Positions 1 to 8,249 of a DNA stretch of 64,000 bases are shown here, piece by piece. The first letter of the stretch is position 1. Each line of letters opens with the position of its first letter. Both the position numbers and the translations under genes were made by a program. Source of the DNA: Streptomyces sp. Je 1-79 (lineage in GTDB: Bacteria; Actinomycetota; Actinomycetes; Streptomycetales; Streptomycetaceae); assembly GCF_025195125.1 (NCBI RefSeq), contig NZ_JAMGSL010000003.1, positions 192,575 through 256,574 of the forward strand, written 5' to 3'. The notes beneath the pieces were generated by a model, which ran no database searches, had not been told where the DNA came from, and was given only the letters and a program-made list of their open reading frames with translations.

Positions 1-610
1 CGCCTCCCACGCCCGACTCGGCCGCGCGTTCCCTGCGGCCCGGCGGCAGGGCGGGCCCGCCGCCGATCGCGCGGATCACTGCCGACGCCTCACCGGAGAC
101 CATGCGCTCGGGAGTACGGATGACACGCGCGCGTAGAGCCTGTCCACGCCGGTCGGAGAGGCCGCGTTCGGCGAGCGCGGACCGGATGGAGATCTCCGTG
201 GAGTTACGGGTCACGGCCACGATCAGTGTCCGGGCGCCGAGCGCCTCGGCGGCCAGCAGTGCGCCGTCCAGGATGAGGTGCGGGGCGCGGTTGAGCAGCA
301 CGGTGTCCTTGCGGCAGGCCGGCTCGCCCTCGCTGCCGTTGACGACGACCACGGGGCGTATGCCGCGGCGGATCGCCGCCTTGCCGACCGCCCTGAGCTT
401 GCGGCCGAAGGGAAAGCCCGCGCCTCCACGGCCGTGGAGGGATATGTCGTCCGCGAGCTGGGCGAGCTGCTCGCCGCTCATGGGATCCAGCGGCCCGTGC
501 ACCTTCAGGTGCATGGCGAGGCCGAGCCGCTCGACCAGGTCGAAGCCCTGGGTGAGCTGAGGCAGGCCGACGACACGGACCTCGGGGACGTCGGGGAGCG
601 GGGCGTTCAC
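1..610 (-). CDS. NuoF-like NADH/FMN-binding flavoprotein (3' end cut by window edge)
   Basis: About 203 codons are present, from a GTG start at 610 to the left edge, with no stop. The protein shows the glycine-rich FMN/NADH region of the 51-kDa complex I subunit family (GRGGAGFPFG around residue 60), then VVVNGSEGEPACRKDTVLL and PHLILDGALLAAEALGA. In that family these segments bind FMN and NADH, and a 4Fe-4S site lies near the C-terminus, which would fall outside this window. The start overlaps the stop of the upstream cytochrome b gene as GTGA (607-610), so the two are probably translated together. I infer that this protein feeds electrons from NAD(P)H to the membrane partner. It is not part of a nuo operon here; there are no other complex I genes in view. 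Confidence 0.82.
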   Translation of the reverse strand, partial: MNAPLPDVPEVRVVGLPQLTQGFDLVERLGLAMHLKVHGPLDPMSGEQLAQLADDISLHGRGGAGFPFGRKLRAVGKAAIRRGIRPVVVVNGSEGEPACRKDTVLLNRAPHLILDGALLAAEALGARTLIVAVTRNSTEISIRSALAERGLSDRRGQALRARVIRTPERMVSGEASAVIRAIGGGPALPPGRRERAAESGVGG

Positions 611-1944
611 GGGCGGTCTCCTGCGGGTGCGGTCCACGGCTCACCAGCGGGAGGCGGGGTGGCGTAGGTCGGCATCGGGGGCGGGGTGTCGTATGCCGAC
701 GCCTGAGGCGGGGCGGCGTACGTGGGCATCGGGGGCGGGGTGTCGTATGCCGACGCCTGAGGCGGGGCCGCGTACGTCGGCATCGGGGGAGAGGGAGCGG
801 GCCAGTAGCCGGGTCGGACGGGTGAATCGGTGACGACGGGGAGCTCCTCTGTCAGGGGAATGCGCTCGGCGAGCGGGGCAGCGCCATCGGTGGCGTACGG
901 GAGGGGCTCGGGGAGCGGGGGGAGGCCTCCGGTGGGGTACGGGAGGGGCTCGGCGCGCGGGGGGACGCCTTCGGTGGCGTACGCGGCGGGTTCGGGCGCC
1001 TGTGTGGAGCGCGCCACCGCGCGGTAGGCCGCCGAGAAGCCGCCCGGGAGGCCGGGGGAGGTCCGGTCCTGCCGGTCGAGCCACTCCGCGGACACGGTGG
1101 GGGGTTCGTAGCGGGGGTTCTCTCTGCCGGTGACGGCGGTGTCGGCCGGCCCGCCGAGCGGGCCCGTGGCCGGGTCGGCTCTGTCGGCGGTCAGGCCGAG
1201 CGGATCGGCGCCGTTCGACTTCCGGGGCCTTGTGCGCCGGCCTTCCAGGGAGGCGAGGAGCTCGACGAACCGCTCGGCGAGCGCGCGCTGCGTCGGGGCG
1301 GGCAGCATCCGGAGCGCCACGACGGTGGCGACCCCGGTCAGGGCCAGGCTGTACATGACGACGACCCAGGTGGCCGCCTGCCGTCCCGCGTACAGACCGT
1401 GCACGAGGGCGAAGCACCAGGCCGGGTAGGCGAGCATGTGCAGCGGCCGCCAGCGGGCGGCGAAACGGCTCCGGCCCGCGAGGGTGCTGCGCAGGGCCCC
1501 GGTGGAGGCGGCGACGACCATGAGCAGCCCGGCGAGCGAGCCGAAGCCGATGAGGGCCGACGAGCCCGTGATGCCGAGGCCGAAGGGGAGCAGGGCCCCG
1601 ATCGGCGCCACGTGGCCGAGCGAGACCTTGACCGTGCCGTGGAGCAGCAGGAAGCCGAGCGAGGCGATCGCGGTGGCGCGGTGGATGCCCTGGGCGAGCA
1701 GCCGGTGCCGGGTGGAGAGCAGCAGCCGGTCCGTGGCGATCAGGCCCCACGCGACCGACGCGGTCAGGGACACCAGCGACAGCACGCCGCTGGTGAAGTC
1801 GAGCGCGGCCCGGAATCCGTCGCTGCCGCCGATGGCGAGCAGCGGAATGATCACCAGCGCCGCGACCGATATCCCGCCCTGAACGGGCCGGCTCAAACCG
1901 GTGCGCAGGGCGGGGGCGGAGCGGGTCTTGCGATGAGGGTTCAT
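607..1944 (-). CDS. Cytochrome b / ferric-reductase-like six-TM membrane protein with Pro-rich repeat tail
   Basis: A 445-residue protein. After a basic start (MNPHRKTRSAPALRTG) there are about six hydrophobic helices in the first 230 residues. Histidines lie in positions typical of haem-b ligands: HRATAIASLGFLLLHG, then PLHMLAYPAWCFALVHG. This matches ferric-reductase-like or cytochrome b561-type transmembrane domains. From about residue 280 onward the tail is low-complexity and proline-rich, ending in two exact copies of an 18-residue unit (MPTYAAPPQASAYDTPPP) and a partial third. The ATG at 1944 is preferred over upstream in-frame starts because it directly precedes the first helix. It overlaps the NuoF-like gene by four bases. 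The likely role is transmembrane electron transfer with that flavoprotein; the acceptor is unknown. Confidence 0.8.
   Translation of the reverse strand: MNPHRKTRSAPALRTGLSRPVQGGISVAALVIIPLLAIGGSDGFRAALDFTSGVLSLVSLTASVAWGLIATDRLLLSTRHRLLAQGIHRATAIASLGFLLLHGTVKVSLGHVAPIGALLPFGLGITGSSALIGFGSLAGLLMVVAASTGALRSTLAGRSRFAARWRPLHMLAYPAWCFALVHGLYAGRQAATWVVVMYSLALTGVATVVALRMLPAPTQRALAERFVELLASLEGRRTRPRKSNGADPLGLTADRADPATGPLGGPADTAVTGRENPRYEPPTVSAEWLDRQDRTSPGLPGGFSAAYRAVARSTQAPEPAAYATEGVPPRAEPLPYPTGGLPPLPEPLPYATDGAAPLAERIPLTEELPVVTDSPVRPGYWPAPSPPMPTYAAPPQASAYDTPPPMPTYAAPPQASAYDTPPPMPTYATPPPAGEPWTAPAGDRP
671..790 (-). repeat. 54-bp in-frame tandem repeat in the cytochrome b gene tail
   Basis: Two full units (671-724 and 725-778) and the start of a third encode the repeated 18-residue Pro/Ala/Tyr segment. 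The units are nearly identical at DNA level, which suggests recent expansion by slippage or recombination. The period is a multiple of three, so the reading frame is kept. Confidence 0.9.
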
Positions 1945-2170
1945 GGGGGCGACTCCGAATGGTGCGGATAAGCAGTCCCGTTGCCGCATGCTAAGGCGCT
2001 CCATACCAGGCAGTAGGTGGTTTGCTCGTTTAAGAGGCGCGGGAAGCCGAACTGACTTTTGGGTTGCCCCGGATAAGGTCGATACGCGGAGTAACCCGGG
2101 CGGCTCGGGCGTCCCCGGCCGCTCCCGACCGGCAGGTGGAACGTCGGTGCGGCCCGCACGAGCCCTGCGG

Positions 2171-2176
2171 TACCCT
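2171..2176 (+). promoter_or_regulatory. -10 hexamer of the leuS leader transcript (leaderless type)
   Basis: TACCCT fits the actinobacterial TAnnnT -10 pattern and ends six bases before the leader-peptide ATG at 2183. The transcript would then start at or very near that ATG. No clear -35 element is visible about 17 bases upstream. Confidence 0.5.
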
Positions 2177-2182
2177 GACGCC

Positions 2183-2221
2183 ATGCGTGCCGTACGCCTT
2201 CTGCTTAGCGAGCCGCGCTGA
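2183..2221 (+). CDS. Leucine leader peptide of leuS (12 aa)
   Basis: A 12-codon [15 protein letters not shown], with three consecutive leucine codons CTT-CTG-CTT at 2198-2206. It is followed by a 6-bp hairpin (2232-2237/2241-2246) and a terminator-like hairpin with a T run just before leuS. This is the layout of ribosome-mediated attenuation. When charged leucyl-tRNA is scarce, the ribosome would stall on the Leu codons and favour read-through into leuS. Two of the three codons are CTT, which is uncommon in Streptomyces. The leuA leader at 47150 shares the string CTTCT-N-CTTAGC. Confidence 0.75.
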   Translation: MRAVRLLLSEPR

Positions 2222-2264
2222 TCAGTCCCGACGGATGAAACATCCGGTCGGTATCGGCGCGGCG

Positions 2265-2289
2265 TCCCCTCCTGTGCGAGGGGATTTTT
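2265..2289 (+). terminator. Attenuator hairpin before leuS
   Basis: Perfect 7-bp arms (TCCCCTC at 2265-2271, GAGGGGA at 2278-2284) with a 6-base loop are followed directly by five T residues. Its place between a leucine-rich leader peptide and leuS makes it an attenuator rather than an ordinary gene end. Confidence 0.75.
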
Positions 2290-2351
2290 CATTTCGTGGC
2301 AGTGCAGTTCGCGGGCAGTGGGCAGAGACGATCGATGGAGCTTCAGGGATC

Positions 2352-5222
2352 ATGAGCGAGATGAATTCGGCTGCCGAGACGGCGGCCCCGCATCGTTATA
2401 CGGCGGCCATGGCCGCCGACATCGAGGCACGCTGGCAGGACTTCTGGGACGCCGAGGGCACGTACGAGGCTCCGAACCCGACCGGTGACCTGGCGGGCGA
2501 TCCGGCGATCGCCGCCCGGCCCAAGAAGTTCATCATGGACATGTTCCCGTACCCCTCGGGCGCGGGCCTGCACGTCGGCCACCCGCTGGGCTACATCGCC
2601 ACCGACGTCTTCGCCCGCCACCAGCGCATGACCGGTCACAACGTGCTGCACACCCTGGGCTTCGACGCCTTCGGCCTGCCGGCCGAGCAGTACGCCGTGC
2701 AGACGGGCACGCACCCCCGCGTGTCCACCGAGGCCAACATGGAGAACATGAAGGTCCAGCTGCGCCGGCTGGGCCTGGGCCACGACAAGCGCCGGTCGTT
2801 CGCGACGATCGACCCGGAGTACTACAAGTGGACCCAGTGGATCTTCCTGCAGATCTTCAACTCCTGGTACGACGACGAGGCGAAGACGGCCCGCCCGATC
2901 GCCGAGTTGGTCGAGCAGTTCGAGAACGGCACGCGTGACATCCCCGGCTCCACGCGCGCGTGGGGCGAGCTGAACGCCGCCGAGCGCGCCGACGTCCTGG
3001 GCGAGTACCGCCTGGCCTACGCCTCCGACGCGCCGGTCAACTGGTGCCCCGGCCTGGGCACCGTCCTGGCCAACGAGGAGGTCACCGCCGACGGCCGTTC
3101 CGAGCGCGGCAACTTCCCCGTCTTCAAGGCCAAGCTGCGCCAGTGGAACATGCGTATCACCGCCTACGCGGACCGCCTGCTGGACGACCTGGACGCGCTG
3201 GACTGGCCCGAGGCCATCAAGCTGCAGCAGCGCAACTGGATCGGCCGCTCCGAGGGCGCCCGCGTGGACTTCCAGGTCGGCGAGGCCGGTGCGATCACCG
3301 TCTTCACCACCCGCCAGGACACGCTGTTCGGCGCCACGTACATGGTCCTGGCCCCGGAGCACGACCTGGTCGAGAAGATCGTCCCGGACGCCTGGCCGGC
3401 CGGCACCCACGACGTGTGGACGGGCGGTCACGCCACCCCGGCCGACGCCGTCGCCGCCTACCGCAAGCAGGCCGCCTCCAAGTCCGACGTCGAGCGGCAG
3501 GCCGAGGCCAAGGACAAGACCGGCGTCTTCACCGGCGCGTACGCGACCAACCCGGTCAGCGGCGAGCAGGTCCCGGTCTTCATCGCCGACTACGTCCTGA
3601 TGGGCTACGGCACCGGCGCGATCATGGCCGTCCCCGCGCACGACACCCGCGACTTCGCCTTCGCGCGCGCCTTCGAGCTGCCGATGCGCTGCGTCGTGCA
3701 GCCGAGCGACGGCCGTGGCACCGACCCGTCCACGTGGGACGACGCCTTCGCCTCGTACGAGGCGAAGCTGGTCAACTCCGCGAACGACGAGATCTCCCTG
3801 GACGGCCTGGGCGTCGTCGACGCCAAGGCGAAGATCACCGCCTGGCTGGCCGACCGCGGCATCGGCGAGGGCACCGTCAACTTCCGTCTGCGCGACTGGC
3901 TGTTCAGCCGTCAGCGCTACTGGGGCGAGCCCTTCCCGATCGTCTACGACGAGGACGGCATCGCGCACTCGCTGCCCGAGTCGATGCTGCCGCTGGAGCT
4001 GCCCGAGGTCGAGGACTACTCGCCGCGCACCTTCGACCCGGACGACGCCGACACCCAGCCCGAGACGCCGCTCTCCCGCAACGAGGACTGGGTCAACGTC
4101 ACGCTGGACCTGGGCGACGGCCCGAAGAAGTACCGCCGCGAGACCAACACCATGCCCAACTGGGCCGGTTCCTGCTGGTACGAGCTGCGCTACCTGGACC
4201 CGAACAACTCCGAGAAGCTGGTCGACCCGGCGATCGAGCAGTACTGGATGGGCCCCCGCGAGTCCATGCCCACCGGCGGCGTCGACCTGTACGTCGGCGG
4301 TGCCGAGCACGCCGTACTGCACCTGCTGTACGCGCGGTTCTGGTCCAAGGTGCTGTTCGACCTGGGTCACGTCTCCTCGGCCGAGCCGTTCCACAAGCTG
4401 TACAACCAGGGCATGATCCAGGCCTTCGTCTACCGGGACGCGCGCGGTATCGCCGTTCCGGCGGCCGAGGTCGAGGAGCGTGACGGCGGCTACTGGTTCG
4501 CGGGCGAGAAGGTCTCCCGCGTCCTGGGCAAGATGGGCAAGTCCCTGAAGAACGCCGTCACGCCGGACGAGATCTGCGCCGAGTTCGGCGCCGACACCCT
4601 GCGCCTGTACGAGATGGCGATGGGTCCGCTGGACGTCTCCCGCCCCTGGGACACGCGCGCGGTGGTCGGCCAGTACCGGCTGCTGCAGCGGCTGTGGCGC
4701 AACATCGTCGACGAGGCGACCGGCGAGGTGACGGTCGCCGACACCGAGCCCGACGAGGACACGCTGCGCGCCCTGCACAAGGCGATCGACGGTGTCTCGC
4801 AGGACATGGCGGCCATGCGCTTCAACACCGCCATCGCCAAGGTCACCGAGCTGAACAACCACCTGACCAAGGTGGGCGGCCCGGTCTCCCGCTCGGTCGC
4901 CGAGCGGCTGGTGCTGCTGGTCGCCCCGCTGGCGCCGCACATCGCCGAGGAGCTGTGGCGCAGGCTGGGCCACACCGAGTCGGTCGTCCACCAGGACTTC
5001 CCGGTCGCCGACCCGGCGTACGTCGTGGACGAGACCGTGACCTGCGTCGTGCAGATCAAGGGCAAGGTCAAGGCCCGCCTGGAGGTCTCTCCGGAGATCA
5101 CGGACGCGGAGCTGGAGGCGCTGGCGCTGGGTGACACCCACGTGGTCGCGGCGCTGGGCGGCGCGGAGATCCGCAAGGTGATCGTGCGCGCGCCGAAGCT
5201 GGTGAACATCGTCGCCGGATAA
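2352..5222 (+). CDS. leuS: Leucyl-tRNA synthetase
   Basis: A 956-residue class I aminoacyl-tRNA synthetase that charges tRNA-Leu in the cytosol. The HIGH signature is HVGH in [16 protein letters not shown] (about residue 67). The inserted CP1 editing domain covers roughly residues 240-450 ([35 protein letters not shown]). The KMSKS loop reads KMGKS, a form also usual in other actinobacterial LeuRS. An anticodon-binding domain and C-terminal domain follow. The ATG at 2352 is chosen because [16 protein letters not shown] leads into the family start. The open frame extends further upstream only through the leader region. Expression is probably controlled by the leucine leader peptide and attenuator upstream. 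Confidence 0.98.
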   Translation: MSEMNSAAETAAPHRYTAAMAADIEARWQDFWDAEGTYEAPNPTGDLAGDPAIAARPKKFIMDMFPYPSGAGLHVGHPLGYIATDVFARHQRMTGHNVLHTLGFDAFGLPAEQYAVQTGTHPRVSTEANMENMKVQLRRLGLGHDKRRSFATIDPEYYKWTQWIFLQIFNSWYDDEAKTARPIAELVEQFENGTRDIPGSTRAWGELNAAERADVLGEYRLAYASDAPVNWCPGLGTVLANEEVTADGRSERGNFPVFKAKLRQWNMRITAYADRLLDDLDALDWPEAIKLQQRNWIGRSEGARVDFQVGEAGAITVFTTRQDTLFGATYMVLAPEHDLVEKIVPDAWPAGTHDVWTGGHATPADAVAAYRKQAASKSDVERQAEAKDKTGVFTGAYATNPVSGEQVPVFIADYVLMGYGTGAIMAVPAHDTRDFAFARAFELPMRCVVQPSDGRGTDPSTWDDAFASYEAKLVNSANDEISLDGLGVVDAKAKITAWLADRGIGEGTVNFRLRDWLFSRQRYWGEPFPIVYDEDGIAHSLPESMLPLELPEVEDYSPRTFDPDDADTQPETPLSRNEDWVNVTLDLGDGPKKYRRETNTMPNWAGSCWYELRYLDPNNSEKLVDPAIEQYWMGPRESMPTGGVDLYVGGAEHAVLHLLYARFWSKVLFDLGHVSSAEPFHKLYNQGMIQAFVYRDARGIAVPAAEVEERDGGYWFAGEKVSRVLGKMGKSLKNAVTPDEICAEFGADTLRLYEMAMGPLDVSRPWDTRAVVGQYRLLQRLWRNIVDEATGEVTVADTEPDEDTLRALHKAIDGVSQDMAAMRFNTAIAKVTELNNHLTKVGGPVSRSVAERLVLLVAPLAPHIAEELWRRLGHTESVVHQDFPVADPAYVVDETVTCVVQIKGKVKARLEVSPEITDAELEALALGDTHVVAALGGAEIRKVIVRAPKLVNIVAG

Positions 5223-5354
5223 CTCCTCCGGCGAGGCATGGGGGGTTTCCCCTACGGGCAGGTTGGGGGTTCCAAGGGAACCCTCGGCCTGCCCGTTCCG
5301 TTTACCGTGGAAGAACAACAGCCGAGGGAACTCGACGCACGCCGGAGGGCGCAC

Positions 5355-6155
5355 ATGGAAGCCGCGATTGTGATCATGGCGCTGCTCTTCTTCGCCTTCG
5401 TGGCGTTGGGGGTCTACGCGACCGTGAAGGCGGTCAAGGCCGCCAAGCGCGGCGTCGACCGCACGATCAACCAGGCTCGGCGCACCGTCGAGGACACCAC
5501 GCTGCGCGCGAAGAGCTACGGGCAGGGCGGTGTGGGCGGTGAGCTGGCGCAGCTGCGGCTCTCCCTGCGCACCTCGATGCGCGCCACGCAGGACGCCCTG
5601 CAGGCGGGCGTCACCGAGGACGCCTCGCTGAAGGAGTCCCTCGACCTCTTCCAGCGGCTGACCGCCCACGGCCGTGAACTGGACGAGGACCTCAAGCGGC
5701 TGGAGCGCGAGCCGGACCGGGCGAGGGTGGCCGCACAGCTCACGGATCTGCGGGAGCGGACGGAGCGGATCACGCACTCGGCCGACTCGCTGCGCTGGGC
5801 CGCCAGGGACCGGGCGCAGAGGTTCGCCGAGGACGACCTGACGTCGCTGAGCGCGCAGATCGACCTGGAGGCGGGCGCGCTGCGCCACTGGTCGGGGGCG
5901 ACCGCCCAGGGCACCGCCTCGGACGACTTCTCCTGGCCCGACGCGAGTGCCGCCGCGCCCGACGCCGGACGGGGACAGGTGTGGCCCGGCGAGGCCGACG
6001 CGCAGGGCGCGGACGCGAACGGCGCCTCGAACGCCGGGCAGCGCCCGGACACCGCGGCCCCCGGGCAGCAGCCGCCGCAGGCGATCACGGCGCCCGATCC
6101 GCGCCGGACCGCCTACCCGTGGGAGAAGACGGCGCGGCCCGAGACCACGAACTGA
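5355..6155 (+). CDS. Membrane-anchored coiled-coil protein, unknown function
   Basis: A 266-residue protein with one N-terminal hydrophobic segment (AAIVIMALLFFAFVALGVYA) and then a long charged, helical region (about residues 25-180) with heptad-like spacing. The last about 85 residues are low-complexity, rich in Ala, Gly, Gln and Pro. A GGAGG site at 5344-5348 supports the ATG at 5355. I recognise no catalytic motif. The predicted layout is an inner-membrane anchor with a cytosolic coiled coil. It sits 132 bp after leuS and 70 bp before the DegV gene, all on the same strand. Confidence 0.8.
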   Translation: MEAAIVIMALLFFAFVALGVYATVKAVKAAKRGVDRTINQARRTVEDTTLRAKSYGQGGVGGELAQLRLSLRTSMRATQDALQAGVTEDASLKESLDLFQRLTAHGRELDEDLKRLEREPDRARVAAQLTDLRERTERITHSADSLRWAARDRAQRFAEDDLTSLSAQIDLEAGALRHWSGATAQGTASDDFSWPDASAAAPDAGRGQVWPGEADAQGADANGASNAGQRPDTAAPGQQPPQAITAPDPRRTAYPWEKTARPETTN

Positions 6156-6225
6156 CGTCCGACCGGCGTCGCGGAACGCGGGGCCGGGCTGCCGTGGGGC
6201 GCCCCCGGCGGGTAACCTCCCGCTC

Positions 6226-7071
6226 ATGTCCCGGCATGTCGCGATCGTCACCGATTCCACGGCCTACCTGCCACCCCAGACGATGGAGCGGCACGGCATC
6301 ACCGCTGTCCCGCTCACCGTCGTCATCGGCGACAGAGCGCTGGAGGAGGGGACCGAGATCTCGGCCCGTTCCCTGGCGCAGGCGCTCCAGAAGCGGCGGC
6401 CGGTGACCACCTCCCGGCCGAGCCCCGAGGTCTTCGCGGCGACGTACCGCGCGGCGGCCGAGGCCGGGGCGCGGGGCATCGTCTCCCTCCATCTCTCCGG
6501 GGAGTTCTCCGGTACGTACGACGCCGCCGTCGTCGCCGCCAAGGACGCCCCCGTGCCGGTCCGGGTGGTCGACACCCGCATGGTGGGGATGGCCCTCGGT
6601 TTCTGCGCCCTCGCGGCGGCGGAGGTCGTGGACGCCGGCGGCTCGATCGACGAGGCGGTCGCCGCGGCCGAGAAGCGGGCCGCCGCGACCTCCGCCTTCT
6701 TCTACGTCGACACGTTGGACTATCTCCGCCGGGGAGGCCGCATCGGAGCCGCGCAGGCCCTGCTCGGCTCCGCGCTCGCCGTGAAGCCCCTGCTCCAGCT
6801 CGACGGAGGACGGATCGAGCTGCGCGAGAAGGTGCGCACGGCGTCGAAGGCGATCGCCCGTCTTGAGGAGATCGCCGTGGAGCGGGCGGGCGCCGGGGCG
6901 GTCGACATCGCCGTGCACCATCTCTCCGCGCCCGAGCGGGCCGCCGTGTTGGCGGACCGGCTGCGGGAACGGGTGGCAGGTATAGAGGAGTTGCAGGTCA
7001 GTGAGGTGGGAGCGGTGATCGGGGCGCACACGGGCCCCGGGCTGCTCGCCGTCGTGGTGTCACCTCGCTGA
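6226..7071 (+). CDS. DegV family fatty-acid-binding protein
   Basis: A 281-residue protein of the DegV family, opening with VAIVTDSTAYLPPQ and containing TSRPSPEVFAATY, VVDTRMVGMALGFCALAAAE and the LDYLRRGGRIGAAQALLGS segment typical of the family. DegV proteins bind one fatty acid. In Firmicutes the FakB members hand it to a fatty-acid kinase (FakA); no FakA partner is visible here. The ATG at 6226 follows a TAACCT hexamer (6213-6218) by seven bases, so this may be a leaderless mRNA. Confidence 0.93.
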   Translation: MSRHVAIVTDSTAYLPPQTMERHGITAVPLTVVIGDRALEEGTEISARSLAQALQKRRPVTTSRPSPEVFAATYRAAAEAGARGIVSLHLSGEFSGTYDAAVVAAKDAPVPVRVVDTRMVGMALGFCALAAAEVVDAGGSIDEAVAAAEKRAAATSAFFYVDTLDYLRRGGRIGAAQALLGSALAVKPLLQLDGGRIELREKVRTASKAIARLEEIAVERAGAGAVDIAVHHLSAPERAAVLADRLRERVAGIEELQVSEVGAVIGAHTGPGLLAVVVSPR

Positions 7072-7178
7072 GGTATCAACCCCTCGTGTGAGTGACGGGT
7101 TTTTCCACAACTGGGCGTCTGTCCACGGAAATCGGAGCGTCTCAGCGGATTCGGACGGATGTGCCTACCGTCCTGTCC

Positions 7179-8249
7179 ATGGTTCTTCGCACACATCTCG
7201 CATCCCGTCCGCCGACGCCTCACTTCACGCGTCCTTCCCTGCGTCACTCCTCCCGTCCCTCGGTACGTCCCTCCGTTCGTGCGGCCGCGGCCAGCGGGCC
7301 CGGTCGTGCTCCCGGATCGGACGGGCGGGTCCGCGGGCGCGGTTCGCCTCCCGCCCGGGCCCGAGGGCGGACCCGGGGGCGGCGCGCCGTCGCGGTGAGC
7401 GGCGCCGCCGTACGGCGGCGGGGCGAGGCGCTGATTCCCACCGCGCCCCGGACCGCCTCCCCGCCACCCCTGCCGGAGTGGGGTGCGCCGGAGGTTGCCG
7501 CGTCACCTGGCCTCCAGGAGGAGAGGGCGGCCCCCGGGCGACTTGAACGGCTGAGGCTCGCGCTGAGCGAACGGCTGCCGGTGTGGGTGCAGTCCCGGTG
7601 CGGCCTCGAACCGCGGACACTGGCGGCGCTGGCCGTCGTACTCGTCGTGGCTGCCGGCTTCGCCGGGCGGTACTTCTGGGCCGGGCGCCCGGAAGCGGTC
7701 AGGGCGCCGGAGATCGTGAGCGCCGCACCGCTCCCGGAGAGCGGGGCGTCTCCCGCGGGCTCGGCGGAGACCACGAGTGATCCCCCGCGCGATCCCGCGC
7801 AAGGGGCGACACCGTCGGGCGTCGTGGTCGATGTGAGCGGCAAGGTGCGACGGCCCGGGGTGCTGACCCTGCCGCCCGGGTCGCGGGTCGCTGACGCGCT
7901 GCGGGCGGCCGGAGGGGTCCGTCCGGGAACGGACCTCACCGGACTCAACCGAGCCCGGATCCTCATGGACGGCGAACAGGTCGCGGTCGGAGTGCCGGCG
8001 GCGGCCGCCGCCGCGGGGGGCGGTGCGGGTGCGGGAGTCGCTCCGGGCACGCGGGCGGCTCCGCTCAGCCTCAGTACGGCGACGGTGGAGCAGCTCGACA
8101 CGCTGCCGGGCGTCGGGCCCGTGCTGGCCCAGCACATCGTCGACCATCGCACGGAGCACGGCGGGTTCCGTTCGGTCGCCGAGCTGCGCGAGGTAAACGG
8201 CATCGGGGAGCGCCGGTTCGCGGACCTCGCGCCCCTGGTCCGGCCATGA
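7179..8249 (+). CDS. comEA: ComEA-like helix-hairpin-helix DNA-binding protein
   Basis: A 356-residue protein. The N-terminal about 120 residues are basic and low-complexity. One transmembrane segment follows (LAALAVVLVVAAGFAGRYFW), then an acidic Pro/Ser linker, an SLBB-type domain (VVVDVSGKVRRPGVLTLPPG) and a C-terminal double helix-hairpin-helix (LDTLPGVGPVLAQHIVDHR, REVNGIGERRFADL). ComEA is the membrane-tethered DNA receptor of competence systems. The ATG at 7179 is preferred because TACCGT at 7166-7171 precedes it by seven bases; an open frame also runs upstream from 7092. The stop overlaps the comEC start as ATGA, so the two are coupled. Confidence 0.88.
   Translation: MVLRTHLASRPPTPHFTRPSLRHSSRPSVRPSVRAAAASGPGRAPGSDGRVRGRGSPPARARGRTRGRRAVAVSGAAVRRRGEALIPTAPRTASPPPLPEWGAPEVAASPGLQEERAAPGRLERLRLALSERLPVWVQSRCGLEPRTLAALAVVLVVAAGFAGRYFWAGRPEAVRAPEIVSAAPLPESGASPAGSAETTSDPPRDPAQGATPSGVVVDVSGKVRRPGVLTLPPGSRVADALRAAGGVRPGTDLTGLNRARILMDGEQVAVGVPAAAAAAGGGAGAGVAPGTRAAPLSLSTATVEQLDTLPGVGPVLAQHIVDHRTEHGGFRSVAELREVNGIGERRFADLAPLVRP

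Noticed and set aside
2100..2351. T-box riboswitch before leuS
   Set aside because: No T-box core or specifier-loop layout is seen; the Leu-rich peptide plus terminator explains the region better.
4540..4560. KMGKS instead of KMSKS in LeuRS as a defect
   Set aside because: This variant is known in actinobacterial LeuRS and keeps the catalytic lysines.
2343..6260. 1305-codon open frame on the minus strand opposite leuS
   Set aside because: Antisense to a certain gene; an artefact of high GC with no natural protein sequence.
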